Shown one piece after another: positions 1-5,446 of a stretch of 6,670 bases of DNA. The notes under the pieces are model-generated. The model saw only the letters and a program-made list of their open reading frames with translations, ran no database searches and had not been told where the DNA came from. Made by a program: the position numbers and the translations under genes. The stretch lies in contig CAYHCE010000075.1 in assembly GCA_964355015.1 (NCBI GenBank), positions 1-6,670 on the forward strand, in the 5' to 3' direction. This DNA is from CAYHCE01 sp964355015 (lineage in GTDB: Bacteria > Cyanobacteriota > Cyanobacteriia > PCC-6307 > Cyanobiaceae). Each line of letters begins with the position of its first letter. Within the stretch, counting starts at the first letter, position 1.

Positions 1-2
1 CC

Positions 3-317
3 ATTCGTGCGATCACAGGGAATTTGACCCGTGGATGGGCTGGGTTTTCCAGGGTCTCCCTAAGTGTGATCAGCTTTCCGATCGAGCAGCGGACCGCCAC
101 CGCCTACGTCTTCTGCCTGTTGGCGGAGCAGGACCCCGAGCTGGTGGACCCGCAGGACCTCAGCCAATGGCGGTTCTGGGTGGTGCCCACCGCAAGGCTG
201 CATGCCGAACGTAGATCGATCGGGCTGCAACCGCTGATTCGGGCCTACGGGGAAGGCATCAGCTACGAGAAGCTGCCGGGACGCATCGAGGCGCTGCGGC
301 AGTCAGCGCTGCAGTAG
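3..317 (+). CDS. Hypothetical protein, C-terminal part (open at left edge)
   Basis: The reading frame is open from the window edge to TAG 315-317 with no stop, so this is probably the 3' end of a longer gene. Possible internal starts are TTG 24 and GTG 66, but neither has a convincing ribosome binding site. The visible protein is soluble and mixed alpha/beta. Its most distinctive part is a stretch reading PQDLSQWRFWVVPTARL near the middle, followed by a Ser/Ile-rich turn and a C-terminal helix ending EALRQSALQ. The pattern 'D-P-x-D-L-x-Q-W-x-F-x-V-x-P-T' looks like one seen in conserved hypothetical proteins of bacterial accessory loci (recollection, not a search), and I cannot assign a function. 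The last 15 bases overlap, tail to tail, the small membrane protein gene on the other strand. It could also be a decayed fragment. Confidence 0.55.
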   Translation: MRAITGNLTRGWAGFSRVSLSVISFPIEQRTATAYVFCLLAEQDPELVDPQDLSQWRFWVVPTARLHAERRSIGLQPLIRAYGEGISYEKLPGRIEALRQSALQ

Positions 318-497
318 CCAGCGCAGCAGCGACAGGCCGATGATCAGCCCGATGCCGGCGTTCCACATCATGGAAGGCCGCTGGGAGAGGCGTTGCAGCC
401 AGTGCGGCATTCGATCGCCCCAGTGCTCCAGCGCCAGCACCGCCAGCAGCAGCAGGGCCACGGGGAGTCCGATGGCCAGCACCAGCTCACGCAGCAT
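303..497 (-). CDS. Small two-helix membrane protein, unknown function
   Basis: Read from ATG 497 this encodes about 64 residues; an upstream GTG at 521 would add eight. I prefer the ATG because a GAGG sequence (complement of 509-512) lies about 11 bases before it, while nothing similar precedes the GTG. Two hydrophobic segments are visible: a strong one after the start (LVLAIGLPVALLLLAVLAL) and a second near the C-terminus (AGIGLIIGLSLLRWLL). Between them is a basic, Trp-containing linker (HWGDRMPHWLQRLSQRPSMMW). This suggests a helical hairpin in the inner membrane with a short charged loop. No family is recognised. The gene runs opposite to both neighbours, and its stop overlaps the end of the left-hand gene by 15 bases. 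Confidence 0.5.
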   Translation of the reverse strand: MLRELVLAIGLPVALLLLAVLALEHWGDRMPHWLQRLSQRPSMMWNAGIGLIIGLSLLRWLLQR

Positions 498-606
498 GCC
501 ATCACTCGCCTCTATCGGCACGGTAACCAGCTGGATCCAGAGCGACAGCCGGTTGGCGGCCCTGACCTGAGGCTGCGGATCCTCCGCTTGTTCCTACGCT
601 TGGCCC

Positions 607-834
607 ATGGCGTTTTCCCGCATCAGCCACGATCCAGCTGTGATGGGCGGCAAGCCCTGCATCCGCGGGCTGCACATCACGGTGGGCACGATCGTAGGGC
701 TGATGGCCAGTGGCAGCAGCCGCGAGCGGATCCTGCAGGCCTACCCGCAGCTTGAGCCTGCCGACATCGATGAGGCCCTGGCTTACGCCGCCTGGCGCCT
801 GGAAGAGCGGGAAGAGGCGCTGGTCCTGAGCTGA
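607..834 (+). CDS. DUF433 antitoxin-like protein
   Basis: This 75-residue protein matches the DUF433 family over its whole length. The opening RISHDPAVMGGKPCIRGLHITV is the family signature (I-x-x-D-P-x-x-x-G-G-K-P-x-I-x-G-x-x-I-x-V). It is followed by a helix-turn-helix-like part in which a short helix (TIVGLMASG) leads to SRERILQAYPQLEPADIDEALAYAA, the usual 'L...YP.L...DI..AL.YA' motif. DUF433 proteins are predicted DNA-binding antitoxins paired with PIN-like DUF5615 toxins, and such a partner follows here. The TGA stop (832-834) shares its last base with the ATG of the next gene, an arrangement typical of translational coupling. The start at 607 fits the family N-terminus; no clear Shine-Dalgarno precedes it. 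The promoter must lie in the 85 bases (522-606) shared with the divergent membrane-protein gene. Function as an antitoxin is inferred from family and context. Confidence 0.88.
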   Translation: MAFSRISHDPAVMGGKPCIRGLHITVGTIVGLMASGSSRERILQAYPQLEPADIDEALAYAAWRLEEREEALVLS

Positions 835-1124
835 TGGCCAGGCTGGTGGTCGACATGAACCTGTCGATCGAATGGATCCCGCTGCTGACGGCCGCCGGCC
901 ATGGCTCTGTGCACTGGTCCGAAGTGGGCGATCCACGGGCGCCAGATACGGTCCTGATGCCATGGGCAACTGCCCATGGCTACGCAGTGTTCACCCACGA
1001 TCTGGATTTAGGAACGATGCTGGCGTTGACCGGTGCCAGGGGACCGAGCGTCCTGCAGGTGCGTGGGCTGAACGTGCTGCCTGAAGCCATCGGTTCGCTG
1101 GTCCTCAGCCTGCTCAGCACCTAG
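834..1124 (+). CDS. DUF5615 PIN-like toxin, cut short by in-frame TAG
   Basis: This 96-residue protein belongs to the DUF5615 (Mut7-C/PIN-like) group, the predicted ribonuclease toxins paired with DUF433 antitoxins. The PIN-type acidic residues are present: D7 in LVVDMNLS, D38 in the APDTVL motif after VHWSEVGDPRAPD, and D56/D58 in FTHDLDLGTMLA. The core ends RGPSVLQVRGLNVLPEAIGSLVLSLLST, which is normal for the family, and then TAG (1122-1124) intervenes. The usual C-terminal beta segment is still encoded in frame after the stop (see 1122-1211), so the gene looks like a nonsense-mutated version of a protein of about 125 residues. The catalytic acidic residues precede the stop, so the truncated product might fold, but loss of the last strand probably destabilises it. 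Coupled to the antitoxin gene by a one-base overlap. Confidence 0.85.
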   Translation: MARLVVDMNLSIEWIPLLTAAGHGSVHWSEVGDPRAPDTVLMPWATAHGYAVFTHDLDLGTMLALTGARGPSVLQVRGLNVLPEAIGSLVLSLLST

Positions 1125-1211
1125 GCATCCGAGATCGAGCAAGGAGCCTTGCTGGTGGCCGATGAACGGCGCCAGCGGGTGCGAATCCTGCCGCTGGTCC
1201 GAGCCAGCTGA
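1122..1211 (+). pseudogene. Readable C-terminal tail of the DUF5615 toxin after a nonsense codon
   Basis: Continuing in the toxin frame past TAG 1122-1124 gives 28 sense codons to TGA 1209-1211. They read ASEIEQGALLVADERRQ then RVRILPLVRAS. This is the standard DUF5615 ending, in which 'G-A-L-x-x-x-D-x-x-R-x-R-x-R-x-L-P-L' forms the last strand. TAG is one base from CAG (Gln), a plausible original codon in LLST-Q-ASEIEQGAL. The tail ends one base before the stop of the convergent DUF6880 fragment (1213), so the undisrupted gene would have fitted exactly into the available space. I conclude that the whole toxin gene is 834-1211 with one nonsense change; a sequencing error or stop-codon readthrough are the alternatives. 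Confidence 0.75.
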
Positions 1212-1212
1212 T

Positions 1213-1962
1213 TCAGGTCTGCCCCAGCTCCTGCATCCGCTTCCAGAATGCACTCTTGCGGGCATGGCCCGAGCGGATGGCGGCCATATAGGCCTCATGG
1301 CTGGGGATGTCGCCCCAGGCGTCGATGCGCTTACTGAGCAGGCCGCAGGTCTGCAGGTGGCGGGCCGCATGGCCGTAGCAGCTGGAGCGGGCCTCGGCGA
1401 GGGCGTCATCGACCATGCAGCGCAGGGCCAGCGTGGCTGCCAACGGGTGGACCTTGCTCAGCTTTTCGCCAGCCGCCCCCATCACCCCGTACTGGGCGCC
1501 TTCCAGTTCGCTGCGCCGGTTCAGCACCAGCTCGGCGGTCTGCGCCAGGGCCGAGGGCAAGCTGAGCAAGAAACAGAGGCTCTGGGTGAGGCTCGGGTAA
1601 GGTAGGGCAATCGCCATGGCCCGCTGCTCGGCCTCCACGTCCTCAAAGGCCGGCAGCTGATCGAGGTAGGAGCGCAGCAGGGTGCCGTCGAGGCAGCGCT
1701 CAAAGCAATTCCAGCGGGCCGCCTGGGCCTCCTCTGTGCGGCACAGGGCCTGCAGAGCCGCGATGTGGGTGTGCTCCCACGTCATCTCCGGCCAGCGCGA
1801 GCGATCGGGGGTGGCGTTCGTGAGGAAAGCCAGAACGTCCTCGGAGCGGCCTGCGGCCAGAAGGCGCCCTGCGATCTCGGCGGCGATGCGGGGAAATCGC
1901 TGCTGCTCCAAGGTGTACTGGGCAATGAAGCCATCCACATCGCCGCTGGCTTCCGCCACGGC
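1213..1962 (-). pseudogene. DUF6880-type protein, C-terminal half only
   Basis: On the - strand the frame opens just after a TGA (complement of 1966-1968) and the first possible start is GTG 1959. The encoded 248 residues resemble the C-terminal half of DUF6880-type helical-repeat proteins. The fragment opens with AEASGDVDGFIAQYTLEQQ, typical of the middle of these proteins, continues with AAEIAGRLLAAGRSEDVLAFL, and ends with the characteristic H-x-x-Y-x-x-x-(I/L)-R-x-x-H-x-R-K-x-x-F-W pattern (SHEAYMAAIRSGHARKSAFW). Full members are, as I recall, roughly 450 residues or more, so about half is missing. Family likeness stops abruptly near 1962, where the noncoding left end of the IS110 element begins, and I found no matching N-terminal half on the far side of the element. 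The function of the family is unknown to me. No ribosome binding site precedes GTG 1959. Confidence 0.65.
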
Positions 1963-1965
1963 CTG

Positions 1966-2191
1966 TCAAGCGACTGTGATGATCCACGGAACCCCAGCAG
2001 ACCAGGCCTGACTCCTCAAGCGACCGACCCAGCTTTCCAGCTGTTGTCCTCCGCATGATCTGTCGTCCTGGCCTGATGGGGCCGACCAGCAGGGAAGGTA
2101 CGTGACCTGATACGAGCCTGGTCGAGAGGCCCCATCACAGTCCTGTCCGTCTTCCCCGCTGATCGCTCCTCCCCACCACCATCACACAGCG
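1966..2191 (+). ncRNA. Candidate IS110 bridge RNA region
   Basis: The 226 bases before the transposase hold no credible gene. IS110-group elements encode a bridge RNA of roughly 150-200 nt here, whose internal loops pair with donor and target DNA. Visible structure on the + strand: a small hairpin at 2030-2043 (CAGCT/AGCTG, loop TTCC). A strong nested hairpin follows at 2074-2137, with outer stem TGATGGGGCC/GGCCCCATCA, inner stem GACCAG/CTGGTC, a GAGA bulge at 2124-2127 and a 28-nt apical region that can form AGGT/ACCT around ACGTG. A 6-bp pairing ATCGCT (2162-2167)/AGCGAT (2188-2193) overlaps the start codon. The assignment rests on position, size and folding; neither a promoter nor transcript ends are visible. 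Confidence 0.5.
2074..2137 (+). repeat. Nested inverted repeat upstream of IS110 transposase
   Basis: The outer arms 2074-2083 and 2128-2137 are perfectly complementary over 10 bp. The inner arms 2084-2089 and 2118-2123 add 6 bp, with four unpaired bases (GAGA, 2124-2127) on the 3' side only. Inside is a 28-base region (2090-2117) with a further 4-bp stem at 2096-2099/2105-2108. No T-tract follows, so it is not a typical intrinsic terminator. A stem with an internal bulge and a large apical region is what a bridge-RNA guide loop looks like, but the sequence alone cannot separate target-binding from donor-binding roles. Confidence 0.75.
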
Positions 2192-3274
2192 ATGACACTA
2201 TCAACCCTTGCACAATCTGCGATCAGCAGTAACCCCGACGTCGTAATCGGCGTCGACACCCACAAAGACATCCATGTAGCGGTCGCCCTTGCCCCCAACG
2301 GCGGCAGGCTGGGTGAATGTCGGATTCCCACTACCCGCAAGGGGTATGACGAGCTGATCGGCTGGACCGAGCAGTTCGGCTACTCCCCCCTGTTTGCCAT
2401 GGAAGGCACCGGCTCCTTCGGTGCTGGGCTTTGCCGCGAGCTTGTTGACGCTGGCTTCCCCGTCGTGGAGGTCAACCGCCCCGATAGATCCACGCGTCGC
2501 CGACTGGGCAAGGACGACGCCATCGATGCGGAGGCCGCCGCCAGGTCCTGGATCTCCGGTTCTGCGACGGTGATTCCAAAGTCGGGGGGCGAGAAGGTGG
2601 AGATGATCCGGCTTCTGAAATGCGCCAAGGATTCGGCCACCGAGAGCCGCACCCGAGCGATCAACCAGATCCAGGCGATCCTGGTGACGGCACCGGCTTC
2701 GCTGCGTGAACGACTGGAGCCCTTGTGCCGCAGCGGCCTGATCACGGCCTGTGCCGCTCTCCGACCAGGCCCGCTCCACGGCCCGACGGCCGCCGCCAAG
2801 CGGGCACTCCGCATCCTGGCTCGCCGCATCCAGGCCCTCGAGCAGGAGATCCTCGAGCTTCTTGCCGACCTGGATTCCCTGACCCAGGCCGTGTGCCCTG
2901 GCCTGCGGCAGACCTACGGCGTGGGAGTCGATGGAGCCGCCATCCTGCTCACGGCAGCCGGCGACAACCCGCAGCGAATTCGCTCTGAGGCTGCCTTCGC
3001 TGCCCTCTGCGGCGTCAGCCCCCTGCCGGCCAGTTCCGGCAAGACCAACCGCCACCGTCTGAATCGCAGCGGCAACCGTCAGGCCAATGCGGCGCTGCAC
3101 CGCATTGCTGTGGTGCGTCTCCGCTGGCACGAGCAGACCCAGAGTTACTCGGCTCGACGGACCGGAGAAGGGCTTTCGAAAGCAGAGATCCTCCGCTGCC
3201 TCAAACGCTTCATTGCGCGAGAGATCTTCCACACACTCCTGGGCCGGCCACCGGTGCGAACGGCGGCAGCGTGA
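2192..3274 (+). CDS. IS110-family transposase (RuvC-like DEDD plus serine domain)
   Basis: A complete 360-residue transposase. The N-terminal RuvC-like DEDD domain shows GVDTHKDIH (D22), FAMEGTGSFG (E71) and LGKDDAIDAEAAAR (D109 and D112), the four expected acidic residues. A coiled, Arg/Leu-rich linker (about 200-230, AAKRALRILARRIQALEQEILELLADLD) leads to the C-terminal transposase_20 domain. There GVGVDGAAILLTAAGDNPQRIRSEAAFAALCGVSPLPASSGK holds the candidate catalytic serine (S281/S282), followed by HRLNRSGNRQANAALHRIAVVR. In this family the two domains form a composite active site that recombines DNA guided by a bridge RNA. No internal stop or frameshift is present, so the protein may be active. 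ATG 2192 fits the family N-terminus; no Shine-Dalgarno is visible, and the start lies in a possible weak stem with 2162-2167. Confidence 0.95.
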   Translation: MTLSTLAQSAISSNPDVVIGVDTHKDIHVAVALAPNGGRLGECRIPTTRKGYDELIGWTEQFGYSPLFAMEGTGSFGAGLCRELVDAGFPVVEVNRPDRSTRRRLGKDDAIDAEAAARSWISGSATVIPKSGGEKVEMIRLLKCAKDSATESRTRAINQIQAILVTAPASLRERLEPLCRSGLITACAALRPGPLHGPTAAAKRALRILARRIQALEQEILELLADLDSLTQAVCPGLRQTYGVGVDGAAILLTAAGDNPQRIRSEAAFAALCGVSPLPASSGKTNRHRLNRSGNRQANAALHRIAVVRLRWHEQTQSYSARRTGEGLSKAEILRCLKRFIAREIFHTLLGRPPVRTAAA

Positions 3275-3301
3275 GGCTGAGGCGCTCAGAAGCCCAGGCT
3301 C

Positions 3302-3350
3302 CCGCCAACCAGCCCGCCCGCTCCCCCATTGCGGGCGGGCTGGTTGGCGG
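3302..3350. repeat. Perfect 20-bp inverted repeat beside IS110 right end
   Basis: Arms 3302-3321 and 3331-3350 are exact reverse complements, very GC-rich, with a 9-base loop TCCCCCATT. An AAAAA run follows at 3351-3355. For + strand transcription there is no T-tract after the hairpin; for - strand transcription the T-run would come before it. It is therefore not a canonical intrinsic terminator in either direction, although such a stable stem could still block transcription between the IS110 and IS21 units. It may be the structured sequence into which the IS110 element inserted, since several IS110 members target REP-like palindromes (established for some members, inferred here). Confidence 0.85.
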
Positions 3351-3510
3351 AAAAAGAGCCGGCCACATCAACCTCACGGCATCGGGCAAATCGATGGGCC
3401 AGAGGGGTTGACGATCCATACGAGCATCATCCGCTTTTGGTCCGCCGGCGACACGACAACTGGTCCACCTGGCGGCTTGCTGACCGGCGCCTTCCGGCGG
3501 CCCTTGGATC
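3351..3510. other. Unassigned spacer between the IS110 and IS21 elements
   Basis: I looked for coding remnants in all frames and found none recognisable. In particular it does not hold the missing N-terminal half of the DUF6880 gene, and it shows no tRNA-like or second transposase sequence. The longer open frames across it lack family motifs and are best explained by high GC. It may be ancestral intergenic DNA or debris from earlier insertions. Confidence 0.4.
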
Positions 3511-3523
3511 TGTGTTTCATCGG

Positions 3524-3566
3524 TGTTCTCTGTCGTGGTGTTGTTTGTCGGCAACCGGTGCTGTCG
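3524..3566. repeat. Short TGT-rich direct repeats at the putative IS21 right end
   Basis: Two related 12-mers lie 15 bases apart: TGTTCTCTGTCG (3524-3535) and TGTTGTTTGTCG (3539-3550), matching at 10 of 12 positions. A shorter TGCTGTCG follows at 3559-3566. IS21 elements carry multiple short repeats inside their ends, bound by the transposase, and their termini often begin with TG. The position just after istB fits. Since the other end of the element is lost, no inverted-repeat partner exists in this window to confirm it. Confidence 0.4.
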
Positions 3567-3580
3567 TTGCGGGGCTCCCC

Positions 3581-4444
3581 TCAGGCTTCCTCGCCGGGCG
3601 GCGGTGGCCGTAGGCCATCGATGCCCGGTGAGGAGGAACCGCCCGCCTGCGGGCGGAGCAGCCCGGATCTCCGCTTCTCCCTGAGCCGGAAGCTGTCGCC
3701 ACGGATCGTCAGCACATGGCTGTGGTGCAGCAGCCGATCGAGGATCGCCGTGGCGACCACCTGATCGCCGAACACCTCCCCCCACTCCATGACGGGCCGG
3801 TTGGAGGTGATCAGCACGCTGCCGCGCTGGGAGCAGCGGGAGATCAGCTGGAAGAACAGATAGGCGGCGTTCGGCTCCAGGGGCAGGTAGCCCAGCTCGT
3901 CGATGATCAGCAGCCGGCTCTTGGCGTACTGGGTGAGCCGTGCCTCAAGGGCGTGCTGGGCCTGGGCCTTGGCCAGGGCGCTGATCAGCTCCATCGCGCC
4001 GACGTACTGGACGCTGTGGCCCAGCCGCACCGCCTCCCGTCCCAGCGCCACCGCCAGGTGAGTCTTGCCCACACCCGGTGGGCCCAGGAGCAGCAAGGTG
4101 TCGCCGTTGGCCACCCATCGACAGGTGGCCAGCTCACGGATCTGGGCGGGGTCCAGCGACGGCTGCGCCTCGAAATCAAAGGCTTCCAGCGTGCGCACGT
4201 AGGGGAACCGGGCCAGCCGCAGGGCCATCTCCATGCGCAACTGGTCCTTGCGGGCCACCTCAGCGGCGCACAGCCAGGCCAGCGCCTCGCGCAGGTTCAT
4301 CTCCCGCCGCGCCGCTTCCTCCAGCAGGGCATCCAGCCGGTCGCGGATCGCCGGCAGCCGCAGGCGTGTGAGCATCGCCTCCAGCTCCTCGGTCGGCACG
4401 GGTGGCACCGCCGCCGTGGATCGGCCCCGTGGGTTGGTGCTCAT
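3581..4444 (-). CDS. istB: IstB, AAA+ ATPase helper of IS21 transposition
   Basis: A complete 287-residue IS21-type helper ATPase. The N-terminal helical part (about 18-80, ELEAMLTRLRLPAIRDRLDALLEEA) is followed by the AAA+ core, with Walker A GPPGVGKT at 121-128, Walker B LLIIDE at 178-183 followed by LGYLPLE, and a sensor-like ITSNRP at 212-217. The last family-typical block is VVATAILDRLLHHSHVLTIRGDSFRLR (229-255). After the usual end (about RRSGLL) comes a tail of some 25 Pro/Gly/Ser-rich residues, making it longer than the usual 250-265, perhaps because the frame runs on into end DNA. IstB multimers bind DNA and help IstA choose targets. Its ATG (complement of 4442-4444) overlaps the istA TGA in ATGA, implying translational coupling. 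The protein is intact, but its partner is truncated. Confidence 0.95.
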   Translation of the reverse strand: MSTNPRGRSTAAVPPVPTEELEAMLTRLRLPAIRDRLDALLEEAARREMNLREALAWLCAAEVARKDQLRMEMALRLARFPYVRTLEAFDFEAQPSLDPAQIRELATCRWVANGDTLLLLGPPGVGKTHLAVALGREAVRLGHSVQYVGAMELISALAKAQAQHALEARLTQYAKSRLLIIDELGYLPLEPNAAYLFFQLISRCSQRGSVLITSNRPVMEWGEVFGDQVVATAILDRLLHHSHVLTIRGDSFRLREKRRSGLLRPQAGGSSSPGIDGLRPPPPGEEA

Positions 4445-5440
4445 GCCGCCACCTCCCCGATCACCTCGGCATAGACGGCCAGCGATCGGGCCAGTTCCGA
4501 CCCCAGCACCGGCCGGAATCGCCGTTCTGCAGCTGCCATGACCGGCTCCAGAGAGGTCATGGCCTCGCGCTGCTGCCGCTGCGCGGCACCAGACCCTCCC
4601 AGTGCCTCCTCGATCACCCGTCGGCTCCGGCTTCCCGGCCGCAGCCGCTCATGCTGCGCCACGAGCCTCCCCCCGTAGCGGATCAGCACCTGCTGATCCC
4701 GCACCAGCACGCTCACCCGCTGACGGATCAGCGACTGGGGCGCCGAGTACCAGTTCGCCTCCACCTTCACACAGCAATCGCTGTGCACGATCCGCAGCAG
4801 TTCCCGCTCGGCCAGGAACAACGGCCTGCCGCCCAGGGGTTGCAGGGCCTGGGCTTCCTCGCGCTCAAAGCGCTCCAGCGGCACCTCGCCGGTGGTGCCG
4901 TGGATCCGCAGGTCCGCCACCTCGCGCGTCCAGCGCACCAGATGGGCCTCCAGCTCCGCCCAGCTGCCGAATTCCCGGCCGGCAATCGCGTTCTTTTTGA
5001 CGTATGCCACTCCTCGCTCGTCCTTGCCTTTGGTCCGGGCCCGGTAGGGCCGGCAGGCACGGGGCTTGAAGTCCCAGTAGCGGGCGAAATCGTCCAGGCG
5101 CTGGGCGAACACCAGGATCTCCCGCTCCGGATCGTGCTGGCTCACCAAGGCCCTCGCGTTATCCACCAGCACCTCCTGCGGCACCCCGCCCCAGTGGCGG
5201 AACGCCTCCTCCATCGCCTCCAGCCAGTGGTCCTGCTTCTCGCTGCGGAACGCCCGCACCACCAGCCGCCGCGACCAGCCCAGGGTCAGCACCGCCAGGT
5301 GCACCCGCACCCGCTCGCCAGCGATCCTCACCACGCATTGGCCAAAGTCGGCCTGCAGCTGCCGGCCTGGCGGCGTCTCGAACCGCACCGTCGCCAGGGC
5401 CGCATTGCGCAGCTCCTGGCGCCACTGCTCCACACTGCTC
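4441..5440 (-). pseudogene. istA: IstA, IS21-family transposase, N-terminus missing
   Basis: About 333 C-terminal codons of an IS21 transposase survive. The integrase core is present: first Asp in ETPPGRQLQADFGQ (codon near 5347-5349), second Asp in VLVDNARALVSQHD, and the Glu in TKGKDERGVAYVKKN, so the DDE triad is visible. After it comes the usual region with PLERFEREEAQAL and VEANWYSAPQSLIRQRVSV, then the C-terminal tail ending AVYAEVIGEVAA. Similarity starts at about SSVEQWRQELRNAALATVRF. Upstream codons in the frame up to ATG 5520 are antisense to psiE and are not IstA. Family members are around 500 residues with N-terminal helix-turn-helix domains that bind the element ends, so the missing part is roughly 100-170 residues. 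A protein started at an internal codon would have a catalytic core but no end-binding domain. Confidence 0.85.
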
Positions 5441-5446
5441 TCCAAG

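Larger units (their letters stand above)
1963..3301 (+). mobile_element. IS110-family insertion sequence (ends approximate)
   Basis: The element consists of a long noncoding left part (about 1963-2191), one transposase gene (2192-3274) and a short right part. This asymmetry, with the long noncoding end upstream of the gene, is that of the IS110 group rather than the IS1111 group, in which the long end is downstream. IS110 elements have no terminal inverted repeats and make little or no target duplication, so the ends cannot be read directly. The left limit is set by loss of DUF6880 similarity near 1962. The right limit is only a guess, placed before the perfect inverted repeat at 3302. The true right end could be anywhere between 3275 and roughly 3301, or beyond the hairpin. 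Confidence 0.6.
3524..5440 (-). mobile_element. IS21-family element, left end deleted
   Basis: An istA-istB pair on the - strand in the order and 4-base overlap typical of IS21. The istB side is complete and is followed by TGT-rich repeats (3524-3566) that probably belong to the element's right end. The other side is truncated: istA begins just before its integrase core, and the sequence then changes directly into psiE near 5440. The N-terminal DNA-binding part of IstA and the left terminal repeats are absent, so the element cannot move by itself. The 3524 boundary is a guess from the repeats and a leading TG; the 5440 boundary is uncertain by about 10 bases. Confidence 0.7.

Noticed and set aside
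502..969. - strand open frame opposite the toxin-antitoxin pair
   Set aside because: It lies over two well-recognised + strand genes and has no motif of its own.
2201..3232. Long - strand open frame (343 codons) opposite the IS110 transposase
   Set aside because: The + strand frame carries all the DEDD and serine-domain motifs; the antisense product has none.
3302..3355. Hairpin plus AAAAA considered as an intrinsic terminator
   Set aside because: A terminator needs the T-run after the hairpin in the direction of transcription. Here the + strand has A's after it, and on the - strand the T's come before it.
3210..3785. Open - strand frame across the inter-element spacer, considered as the missing DUF6880 half
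   Set aside because: Translation shows no DUF6880 helical-repeat pattern and overlaps both the IS110 and istB coding regions.
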